From NCBI GenBank assembly GCA_027482985.1, contig JAIXVO010000041.1, forward strand, positions 1-15,262: 15,262 nucleotides of DNA, written 5' to 3'. A model generated the notes under the pieces. The model searched no databases. It saw nothing but the letters and a program-made list of their open reading frames with translations, and had not been told where the DNA came from. This document shows positions 1-6,160 of this stretch, piece by piece. The position numbers and the translations under genes are program-made. This stretch comes from Cyanobacteriota bacterium (GTDB lineage: Bacteria > Cyanobacteriota > Cyanobacteriia > Leptolyngbyales > Leptolyngbyaceae). Positions within the stretch are counted from its first letter, which is position 1. Each line of letters starts with the position of its first letter.

Positions 1-6
1 ACCCAT

Positions 7-176
7 AGGCATTAACATACCTGACACACCAAAATAGCTGCCCTCATCCCCTCACCCCTGCTCCCAGAGCGGGAGCAGAGGCACTAATCCAATCTTTCTC
101 CCCTCGCCCATTTGGGGAGAGGGGGCGGGGGTGAGGGCGGTTTTGGTGCGTGAAGTATATTAGTGCCCTAATGCCT
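7..176. repeat. Long imperfect palindrome, MITE-like repeat element
   Basis: The ends are inverted copies of AGGCATTA (7-14) and TAATGCCT (169-176). Between them the left half (ACACCAAAA, then CCCTCATCCCC) is roughly complementary to the right half (a GGGGGTGAGGGC stretch, then TTTTGGTG). Two perfect inner hairpins sit in the centre: CTGCTCCC/GGGAGCAG (58-65 with 71-78) and TCTCCCC/GGGGAGA (97-103 with 114-120). Palindromic C/G-rich elements of this look are common in cyanobacterial spacers. No transposase is present, so a non-autonomous element is an inference. Target-site duplications were not identified. Confidence 0.6.
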
Positions 177-204
177 TTAGCGAAATCTGGCCTCAAATAT
201 CCGC

Positions 205-240
205 AATAAAAAGCCCCCCGACTGTTAGCCAGAGGGACTT
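205..240 (-). terminator. Possible intrinsic terminator after the 155-aa hypothetical gene
   Basis: Read on the minus strand, AGTCCCT pairs with GGGGGCT (including G-T pairs) across a loop of about 14 bases and is followed by TTTTT. It lies about 50 bases beyond the stop codon of the minus-strand gene ending at 291. The long loop and the G-T pairs weaken the call. Confidence 0.45.
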
Positions 241-290
241 GTTCCGCACACAACCAAGGAGATTTGACGCACACACTTCAGGAGAAAAAT

Positions 291-758
291 TTATCGCTTC
301 AAAGCCAGTTGTCTGACTACTGTTTCTGGCTCCGGCTGAACGGCTGTCAGTGCTTCCTGGGGCACTTGAGTCAGCGTCAGTTCGGGATGGTCGAGTTCCG
401 GGTGAGCAGCCGTCGAGGGCGAAATACCTTTTTTCGCCACCCAATTTCTGTAGACCAGGAAAGCAGTGGAACCACCCCCGATCGCAGCAAGCGCGATCGC
501 CGCCAGCTTCAAAGCTTTACCACTATCGGTGCCAGCATCCGCATTGAACGAGACATCTATGCCAGGCCGATTCTGATCGAACTCGGTTCTCACTACGCCG
601 CTATTGTTCCCGCGATTGGGAACATCCTGGGGAGCAGAATTAGATAACCCCGCTTTCCGGCTGGCGCAATCCTGGGCGATCGCGGCAAACCCAACCAGAC
701 CAACCGTAGCCACAGCGAACAACGATGCCAACTTGAGGGAGCGCGATAAGGTATTCAT
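291..758 (-). CDS. Hypothetical secreted or membrane-anchored protein
   Basis: No recognised family; 155 residues. Residues 1-29 look like a signal peptide or N-terminal membrane anchor: a basic start (RSLK), a hydrophobic run ending AAIAQ, so cleavage after about residue 28 or 29 is plausible. Residues 30-80 are polar and Asn/Gly/Asp-rich. A second hydrophobic segment follows at about 82-103 (alanine- and glycine-rich), followed by the basic stretch YRNWVAKK, and then a Pro/Glu/Thr-rich tail to the C terminus. This fits a small single-pass membrane protein with its tail probably in the cytoplasm, by the positive-inside rule. It is divergent from the M48 protease gene, with 109 bases between their starts. 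Coding is supported by HIP1-compatible codon use and the absence of a better frame, but function is unknown. Confidence 0.6.
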   Translation of the reverse strand: MNTLSRSLKLASLFAVATVGLVGFAAIAQDCASRKAGLSNSAPQDVPNRGNNSGVVRTEFDQNRPGIDVSFNADAGTDSGKALKLAAIALAAIGGGSTAFLVYRNWVAKKGISPSTAAHPELDHPELTLTQVPQEALTAVQPEPETVVRQLALKR

Positions 759-867
759 CGTTTGGTTAAAAAAGATTTCAAGTGAGGATGCTGCAATTAT
801 TAGATGAGTTCCTGCGCAGAAACAGGTTCATAGGCTACAAAAGAACAAAATATCGTGACTGTTTTTT

Positions 868-1872
868 ATGCCGACCTACACCGGAATTTCCAGCGAAGCC
901 TTTAGACATCCCCTCGATCGCCAGGCAGAAGAGGCGCTCCGGAGCGTTCCCGGCTTTGATCTGGTGGCGCGAAAATTTGTGGAATTTCTCACCGAGCGCC
1001 CCCAGTACGTTTACCAGATGGGGAACAGCGTACAGGTGGGGCCACGCCAATACGCCTCCATCTACCAGATTTTTCGGGAATGTTTGCGCGATCTAGACAT
1101 CTACCCAGAACCCAATCTGTTTGTCTCGCAGAGTCCGATCGTCAACGCCTTTGCTCTGGGTCAAGAATTTCCCTTCATCGTCCTCAATTCCGGCTTACTC
1201 GATTTACTGAGTGAAGCCGAAATCCGGACGGTGATTGCCCACGAACTCGGTCATCTCAAGTGCGGACACACGACGCTGATTCAAATGGCGATCTGGACCA
1301 CCCAGGTGATTTCGGGACTGGCAGAGCGCACCTTTGGCCTGAGTACCCTCGTCAGTACGGGCTTAGTCATGGCGTTTTTTGAATGGCTGCGGAAAGCTGA
1401 ACTGTCCGCCGATCGCGCTGCCCTGCTGGTGATGGATGACCTCAACCCAATTCTCAACAGCATGATGCGGATTGCGGGAGGCAGTAGTCGCTTCTCCCAC
1501 GAGTTGAGTGTGACCGAGTTTGAGCGCCAATCCGATGCGTATCAGGGCTTAGACTCGGATGGGCTGAATCAGGTCTACAAATTCTTCCTGTATAACAACC
1601 TGTCGGCCGGGGTGTTTCTCAGCCATCCCTTCACTGTCGAGCGCATTCACTTTTTGAAAGAGTGGAACATCTCGGCGGACTATAGTCAGATTCGCCAGGG
1701 TAACTACGCCCGCGCCGGAGCCGCTGGGTCAGTCGAAGTGCCCGTCCAGCCGGACGAACCATCTCCCGCTGCTCCGACCTCGCCGCCCTCTCCCGCCCCG
1801 GAAGTCAACGAATTGCGGCGGCAAATCGATGAACTGCAACAGGAAATCGATCGCATCAAACGCGGCGAATAA
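868..1872 (+). CDS. M48 family zinc metalloprotease
   Basis: A 334-residue peptidase of the M48 (Ste24/HtpX-like) clan. The zinc motif HELGH is at residues 125-129 (H125 and H129 as ligands, E126 as catalytic base). The downstream glutamate in AELSADRAA (E178) is the expected third ligand. The preceding NAFALG and IVLNSGLLDLL segments are typical of the family. There is a moderately hydrophobic stretch at 152-172 but no signal peptide and no multi-pass membrane layout, so it is probably cytosolic or peripherally membrane-bound. After about residue 275 comes a Pro/Ala/Ser-rich linker, then a short charged heptad-like helix (about 313-333) that could be a coiled coil. The ATG at 868 lacks a clear Shine-Dalgarno. 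The Ycf20 gene begins 50 bases downstream on the same strand, so co-transcription is possible. The substrate cannot be read from the sequence. Confidence 0.93.
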   Translation: MPTYTGISSEAFRHPLDRQAEEALRSVPGFDLVARKFVEFLTERPQYVYQMGNSVQVGPRQYASIYQIFRECLRDLDIYPEPNLFVSQSPIVNAFALGQEFPFIVLNSGLLDLLSEAEIRTVIAHELGHLKCGHTTLIQMAIWTTQVISGLAERTFGLSTLVSTGLVMAFFEWLRKAELSADRAALLVMDDLNPILNSMMRIAGGSSRFSHELSVTEFERQSDAYQGLDSDGLNQVYKFFLYNNLSAGVFLSHPFTVERIHFLKEWNISADYSQIRQGNYARAGAAGSVEVPVQPDEPSPAAPTSPPSPAPEVNELRRQIDELQQEIDRIKRGE

Positions 1873-1922
1873 TCAGGTAAGGTGAAACACATCGCCTTGC
1901 TGCTTGAGATCTTACCGCATCC

Positions 1923-2255
1923 ATGCAAAACACCCGCTTAAACAACCTATTTGATACCTTCATCGGGCAACTGGGGAGATGGCTCCAAAATCCCTGGCGA
2001 CGGCTGTCTGTCCTAATTATCAGCCTGCTCCTCGGAAACTTTTTCGGCTCCGCCATTTCGACCGTGTCAGGGCAACAAGCCGATCTCGACATCATCGTCT
2101 CTGGCATTCTCGTGTTTGTCACCGAAGCAATCAACTGGTTAGCCTACCGGAGTTCGATCGAACTCCGGCGATCGCTCCCCGTTCAAATGCTAAATGCCCT
2201 TAAACTGGGCTTAGTGTACAGTCTATTTGTCGAAGCCTTTAAGCTCGGCTCCTAG
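1923..2255 (+). CDS. ycf20: Ycf20 family protein (DUF565)
   Basis: A 110-residue small membrane protein matching the Ycf20/DUF565 family, found in cyanobacteria and in chloroplast or nuclear genomes of algae and plants. Recognisable family features are the N-terminal basic-aromatic region with NPWRRLS, the LLLGNFFGSAIST segment, and the D.I.....VF..E.INWL.YR pattern. Hydrophobic segments lie at about residues 27-46 and 56-76, with a weaker one near 92-107. In algae, Ycf20 homologues have been linked to photoprotective thermal dissipation; its role in cyanobacteria is unsettled. Length is close to the usual size for the family. It follows the M48 protease by 50 bases and is followed directly by repeats, starting two bases after the stop codon. 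Confidence 0.88.
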   Translation: MQNTRLNNLFDTFIGQLGRWLQNPWRRLSVLIISLLLGNFFGSAISTVSGQQADLDIIVSGILVFVTEAINWLAYRSSIELRRSLPVQMLNALKLGLVYSLFVEAFKLGS

Positions 2256-2257
2256 GT

Positions 2258-2291
2258 GAAGGCAGAAGGCAGAAGGCAGAGGGCAGAAGGC
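2258..2291 (+). repeat. Heptamer tandem repeat, GGCAGAA/GGCAGAG type (copy 1)
   Basis: Consecutive 7-base units (GGCAGAA, GGCAGAA, GGCAGAG, GGCAGAA) start two bases after the ycf20 stop codon. The same heptamer, with GGCAGAG/GGCAGAA variants, recurs at 8273-8307 and 14285-14317. This matches the short tandemly repeated repetitive (STRR) class known in cyanobacteria. Confidence 0.85.
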
Positions 2292-2296
2292 TCGTA

Positions 2297-2510
2297 GAGA
2301 CGATGCCGTTGGCACGTCTCGCCCAAGGGTAGGTTGGCACGTCTCGCCCAAGGGTAGGTTGGCACGTCTTGCGCAAGGTTCGTAGAGACGATGCCGTTGG
2401 CACGTCTCGCACCAGATTGGTGGAGATAATGCCATTGTCCGTCTCACCCACCAAAGCCCCCTTCTCCCTCCTGGTTCCTGGTTTAGATGTGCCAGCGGCA
2501 CGTCTCTACA
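2297..2510. repeat. Palindrome and 25-bp direct repeat cluster
   Basis: Two identical near-palindromes, GAGACG-a-TGCC-gtt-GGCA-CGTCTC, lie at 2297-2320 and 2385-2408. Between them a 25-base unit beginning GGCACGTCTCGCCC is repeated in tandem (2311-2335, 2336-2360) with a third partial, degenerate copy at 2361-2380. A related palindrome, TAGA-t-GTGCC-agc-GGCAC-g-TCTA, spans about 2484-2506. The spacer from 2256 to 2578 holds little else: a pyrimidine-rich run (about 2511-2578) leads to the aminopeptidase start. Open frames through this cluster look like repeat translations rather than protein. Confidence 0.8.
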
Positions 2511-2578
2511 AATCTTTTTTCCTCTTGCTTCTTCTTTCTCTCCTGACTCCTCCCTCTCATTACTCCCCCTCCCTCCCC

Positions 2579-4456
2579 ATGACCGACCTCCTCCCCACTC
2601 CCACCCAGACTCCCATCCAAGCAAAACTAGCCGCTGTGCGATCGCACCTGGCAAGTCACAATTTGGATGCGTACCTGATTCCCTCGGCGGATGAGCATTT
2701 GAATGAGTATCTGCCGGAATTGAAGCAGCGGCGGCAATGGATCAGCGGCTTTAGTGGCTCGGCGGGGGATTTTTTGGTGGGGCGGGAAACGAGTTGGCTG
2801 TATGTGGATTCGCGCTACTACGAACAGGCAGATCTAGAAGTGGATGGGGCTTTGATCCAGGTGGTGAAGGTCGGGTTAGAGGGGCAGCAAACCCTGGAAG
2901 AAACGCTGGAAACGTTGGGCAAAGCGGCGAGTCAGGCGGGCAAACTGTTTCGCGTAGGGTATGACCCGTTCACGGTGGCAGTGCAGCAGTATCGAGATTT
3001 GCAGAAACGCCTAGAACCCGCTGGCGTGTCGTTAGAAGCGGTGTCGGAGAATTGGGTCGATCGCGTGCGATCGCAGCGACCCTGGTCAGAACTGGAAACG
3101 CCTTCAGACTATGCCCAGTCACCGTTATTTTTGGTGCCGGATGCGCTCAGTGGTGAGTCGGTGCCGGACAAACTGAAGCGACTGCGGGAAAAAATGCAGC
3201 AAGCCAATGGCGACGTGTTGCCCATCACGAAACTTGATCAGATTGCCTGGTTGTTTAATCTGCGCGGCTGGGATGTGCCCTACAATCCCGTGTTCATCGC
3301 CTACGCGATCGCCACAACGGACAAAATTTACCTGTTCACGAACTTGAGCCGGATTGAGTCGAGCATTCAGCAGGCGATCGAACCCTATGTCAAACTCATG
3401 CCCTACGAGTACTATGCTGGCACTTTAACATCCCTACTATCGCCCTCCACCCGCGTCCTGGTCGATCCCAAACATACGACGATGGGCACTTATCGTCTGC
3501 TCAAAAGTTCGACCAAAGATCGCTGCAAAATTTTGGAAACCGCTAACCCGATTGAGGGCATGAAGGCGCGCAAAAATGCGATCGAAATTGCCCAAATGCA
3601 AGCTGCGAACCTGAAAGCCAGTCGAGCTAAAACCCGCACGATGAAATGGGTCAAGGATCAGATTGAGGCAGGCGTGGCGATTACCGAAGCCGATGTGGCA
3701 GCGGCGATCGAAGGTTATTACCGGGAAGAGGCCGACTTTCAAGGGTTGAGTTTCAACACGATCGCGGGGAGTGGGGCAAACAGTTCCATCGTCCATTACG
3801 GCACCCCCAACCCCGCCGTCGTGTTGCAATCCGGGGAATTGTTACTCCTGGATTCCGGTGCACAATACGCAGGCGGCACCACAGACGACACCCGGACGAT
3901 CGCGATCGGCACCCCCACCGCTACCCAAATCGATCGCTATACCGCTGTCCTCAAAGCCCACATCAACTGCGCCATGCAAAAGTTTCCCAAAGGCACCACG
4001 GGCGCACAGTTAGATGGCATCACGCGATCTGACCTCTGGCACCAACAACTCGATTTTGGGCATGGCACCGGACACGGCGTGGGAGCCTTTTTGAATGTGC
4101 ATGAAGGGCCGAATGGGATTAGTAAGCGTGTCAATGAAGCTTTAGAACCAGGGATGATCAACAGTATCGAACCGGGCTATTACGAACCCGGTTGGGGCGG
4201 CATTCGGATCGAAAATTTGTATGTGGTGCAAGAACTCCTATCCGCAACACCACCGGAAACCCCTGCCCCCACCCCCTGGTATTATTTCGACTCCCTCACC
4301 TACATCCCTTTTGACAAGCAGCTCATTGATCCCGCGCAACTCGATTCCCGGCAGCGAGACTGGCTCAATCGCTACCATCAAGCCATCCTCACCAAACTTG
4401 CCCCCACCCTAACCGCCCCCGAAGTCGCCTGGTTAGAAGCCGCCTGCCAACTGTAA
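2579..4456 (+). CDS. pepP: Xaa-Pro aminopeptidase (aminopeptidase P, M24B)
   Basis: A 625-residue M24B peptidase that removes an N-terminal residue ahead of proline, probably in the cytosol using two divalent metal ions. It has the three-part layout of the long (XPNPEP1-like) form: two creatinase-like N-terminal domains (about 14-165 and 185-320) and a pita-bread catalytic domain (about 325-560), plus a C-terminal extension containing WYYFDSLTYIPFD. Metal ligands are visible: D425 in LLDSG, D436 in GTTDDTRT, H499 in HGTGHGVG, E531 in IEPGYY and E545 in IRIEN. H406, H495 and H508 are the usual accessory histidines. The frame stays open for 70 codons upstream, but those codons run through the repeat cluster, so the start at 2579 (MTDLLPTPTQ) is preferred. 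There is no Shine-Dalgarno; a C/T-rich run precedes the start. Confidence 0.93.
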   Translation: MTDLLPTPTQTPIQAKLAAVRSHLASHNLDAYLIPSADEHLNEYLPELKQRRQWISGFSGSAGDFLVGRETSWLYVDSRYYEQADLEVDGALIQVVKVGLEGQQTLEETLETLGKAASQAGKLFRVGYDPFTVAVQQYRDLQKRLEPAGVSLEAVSENWVDRVRSQRPWSELETPSDYAQSPLFLVPDALSGESVPDKLKRLREKMQQANGDVLPITKLDQIAWLFNLRGWDVPYNPVFIAYAIATTDKIYLFTNLSRIESSIQQAIEPYVKLMPYEYYAGTLTSLLSPSTRVLVDPKHTTMGTYRLLKSSTKDRCKILETANPIEGMKARKNAIEIAQMQAANLKASRAKTRTMKWVKDQIEAGVAITEADVAAAIEGYYREEADFQGLSFNTIAGSGANSSIVHYGTPNPAVVLQSGELLLLDSGAQYAGGTTDDTRTIAIGTPTATQIDRYTAVLKAHINCAMQKFPKGTTGAQLDGITRSDLWHQQLDFGHGTGHGVGAFLNVHEGPNGISKRVNEALEPGMINSIEPGYYEPGWGGIRIENLYVVQELLSATPPETPAPTPWYYFDSLTYIPFDKQLIDPAQLDSRQRDWLNRYHQAILTKLAPTLTAPEVAWLEAACQL

Positions 4457-4501
4457 CGAGATCGCCCTTCATCCCCTTAGATGCCACAAAGAATTCAGCT
4501 T

Positions 4502-4858
4502 TTACAGTGGAATGTAGACAATGCGATCGCGAAATTCACTCAAAACATCAACTTCAGCAATCAGCATTAGATCATCTAGAACTGAGCCTAAGGATGCTTT
4601 GGGCTTGAGGGCAAAGATTCCAGGACTATGCTGTCCCCGTTGAAGATGCTCACTGAGATGAATCGGCATCGACCGCCGATTGTTTGTAATTAAAATAAAG
4701 TGATGCTGTTCGCACCAATCGAGAATTTCTGGATCGAGTGTCCCTTTTGGCGGTGCACCAGGGTCACCAATGGCCCAAACAGTTAAATCGGGTTTACGTT
4801 GCCGTAGCTGGGTTTGGTACGCTGGGGCGAGATTTTCATCAATCAAGTATCTAGCCAT
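4502..4858 (-). CDS. DUF5615 PIN-like protein, probable toxin of a TA pair
   Basis: A 118-residue protein of the DUF5615 family, PIN-fold-like putative nucleases usually paired with DUF433 proteins. It begins with the family's acidic start YLIDENL (D7, E8). Further acidic residues are D42 and D47 in LDPEILDWCE, followed by FILITNNRRSMP. Where many PIN-like relatives have an aspartate after the ILIT strand, this one has NN (residues 59-60), so its active site may rest on D7, D42 and D47 only. The start codon overlaps the upstream DUF433 gene by 8 bases, indicating translational coupling. Toxin function is inferred from family and pairing. It is convergent with the aminopeptidase gene, 45 bases away. 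Confidence 0.85.
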   Translation of the reverse strand: MARYLIDENLAPAYQTQLRQRKPDLTVWAIGDPGAPPKGTLDPEILDWCEQHHFILITNNRRSMPIHLSEHLQRGQHSPGIFALKPKASLGSVLDDLMLIAEVDVLSEFRDRIVYIPL

Positions 4859-5180
4859 GACTGATGGCTAGACGATCAGCTTTGAGTTGTTTAAGCCGAG
4901 TCAAGATCGCGGGTGGGTTGGTATCTTGTTCGCGTTCGGCTTGAGCGCAGTAATTGAGCCAATCGGTCAGGTATTGTGCAATCTGAGTCTGATTGTGCAG
5001 GTAGTAGAGAATTGTGGCGTAGATTTGTTCGAGGCTGAGTTGAGGATAGGTTTGGGCGATCGCTTCAGGCGAGTGTTGCTGATGAATATAGGCATACAGA
5101 ATCGTTTCAATGCCAATCCGGGTGCCTTTGAGTCGAATATCATCAGAGCGGAGAAAGTCAAAGTAGTGTTCGAGTTCCAT
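4851..5180 (-). CDS. DUF433 protein, probable antitoxin of a TA pair
   Basis: A 109-residue DUF433 protein. The conserved core is visible at about residues 13-65: D-I-R-L-KGTRIGIETIL, then SPEAIAQTYPQLSLEQIYATILYYL, a helical, winged-helix-like DNA-binding region in VapB-type antitoxins. The C-terminal third (about 70-109) is charged and helical and would be the expected toxin-contact segment. It is the first gene of a two-gene unit, ending within the DUF5615 gene by an 8-base overlap. Such pairs are common in cyanobacteria; autoregulation by the antitoxin is typical of the class, but no clear operator was identified here. The 154 bases upstream, to the metal-transport ATPase stop codon, hold no supportable gene. 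Confidence 0.82.
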   Translation of the reverse strand: MELEHYFDFLRSDDIRLKGTRIGIETILYAYIHQQHSPEAIAQTYPQLSLEQIYATILYYLHNQTQIAQYLTDWLNYCAQAEREQDTNPPAILTRLKQLKADRLAISHG

Positions 5181-5334
5181 GACGCGATCGCTCCTGGGAC
5201 TAGACGCTTTGAATGATCATAACATCGCCATATTTGACCGTGATCGCCCTTCCCGCTCAGAAATCGCAGTTCTTGGATGAGATTGGGAACTGAGCTACGG
5301 TTTTGCGGCAGAACTGCGATGGCTCGATCTCCGA

Positions 5335-6090
5335 TTAACAAAATAGATTGTGATCGAGTTCAGGCTGGCAATGGGTAGAGAGATGGGTGCCGTATGCCTG
5401 TTGTAAATTTTCGGGAGTCATCACCTGGCGTGGGGATCCGTCGGCGATCAGGCGTTGATTTAGAAGCAACAGGCGATCGAGTTGGTTGATGGCTTGCCCC
5501 CAATCATGACTACTGATGAGCAAAATTTTGCCTGCCTGCCGTAATTCATCAAACACACGCAGCATAATGGCTTCGGTCTTGCCATCCACGCCCGTAAACG
5601 GTTCATCAAACAAAAATAAGTCCGCCTGTTGCGCCAATGCCCGCGCCAAAAAGACCCGTTGTTGTTGTCCTCCGGATAAGTCCCCAATCCGGCGATCGCG
5701 CAACTCCCACAGTTCCACCTGCCGCAACGCCGCCGACACCGTTTCCTGGGCAACCCGTCCCGGTTGACGAAACCAGCCCAACTGCCGAGTTCGCGCCATC
5801 ATCACCACATGCCAAACAGTAATGGGATAATCCCAATCGATTAGCGATCGCTGCGGCACGTAAGCCACCCGTTCTAACTGCTGATGGAGCGGACAGGTAC
5901 AGTAGTGCACGATGCCCTGATCTTTTGGAATCAAGCCCAACATCGCCTTGAACATCGTACTTTTACCAGCGCCATTCGGTCCCACTATGCCCACCAACTG
6001 TCCCGGCATCACCCGGAACGTCACAGCGTCCAACCCTTTCACCCCGCGATAGTTGACAGCCAGTTGGTGAACTTCTAACATGAGAACCAT
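5335..6090 (-). CDS. znuC: Zn/Mn ABC importer, ATP-binding protein
   Basis: A 251-residue ATPase of the metal-chelate ABC importer family (ZnuC/MntA/SitB). Walker A GPNGAGKST is at 37-45, the Q-loop at Q80 (YVPQRS), the signature LSGGQQQR at 138-145, Walker B LFLFDEP at 158-164 and the H-loop histidine at H195 (SSHDW). The stretch VPQRSLIDWDYPITVWHVVMM resembles manganese-type ATPases (MntA/SitB) as much as zinc-type ones, so the metal is uncertain; the symbol follows the His-rich partner. The ATG at 6090 or the one at 6081 could be used; the latter starts directly at the conserved MLEV. It is divergent from the binding-protein gene and 70 bases away. No permease gene follows: the next genes downstream are the DUF433/DUF5615 pair. 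Confidence 0.88.
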   Translation of the reverse strand: MVLMLEVHQLAVNYRGVKGLDAVTFRVMPGQLVGIVGPNGAGKSTMFKAMLGLIPKDQGIVHYCTCPLHQQLERVAYVPQRSLIDWDYPITVWHVVMMARTRQLGWFRQPGRVAQETVSAALRQVELWELRDRRIGDLSGGQQQRVFLARALAQQADLFLFDEPFTGVDGKTEAIMLRVFDELRQAGKILLISSHDWGQAINQLDRLLLLNQRLIADGSPRQVMTPENLQQAYGTHLSTHCQPELDHNLFC

Positions 6091-6096
6091 TCAAAG

Positions 6097-6111
6097 TGAG
6101 AACGATACTCA
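6097..6111. promoter_or_regulatory. Candidate Fur/Zur-family operator between the divergent metal genes
   Basis: TGAGAACGATACTCA is an imperfect dyad: the outer TGAG/CTCA arms are perfect, as is one inner A-T pair. It sits 6 bases upstream of the ATPase start. A second TGAGAAC half-site begins at 6081, giving direct half-sites 16 bases apart. Cyanobacterial zinc uptake genes are usually repressed by Zur through AT-rich dyads; this sequence recalls such sites but is not a confident match. Confidence 0.35.
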
Positions 6112-6160
6112 TTTTAACTCTGTTAAGTTACTTTTGAACGCCATCTGAAGCTAGAAAATT

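Noticed and set aside
264..647. 127-codon plus-strand frame opposite the first hypothetical gene
   Set aside because: No domain or hydrophobic signal; the minus frame has a signal peptide, a membrane segment and a possible terminator.
2311..2380. CRISPR-like direct repeats
   Set aside because: The 25-bp units are contiguous without spacers, as are the 33-bp units at 12722-12820, and no cas gene is present.
2223..2654. Minus-strand frame of 143 codons across the repeat cluster
   Set aside because: Composition is dictated by GGCAGA and CGTCTC repeats, and it runs into the aminopeptidase gene antisense.
4967..5341. Open frame of 124 codons on the minus strand, starting across the end of the metal ATPase gene
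   Set aside because: Its second half is an out-of-frame overlap of the well-supported DUF433 gene, and the first half has no recognisable domain; it is not a permease.
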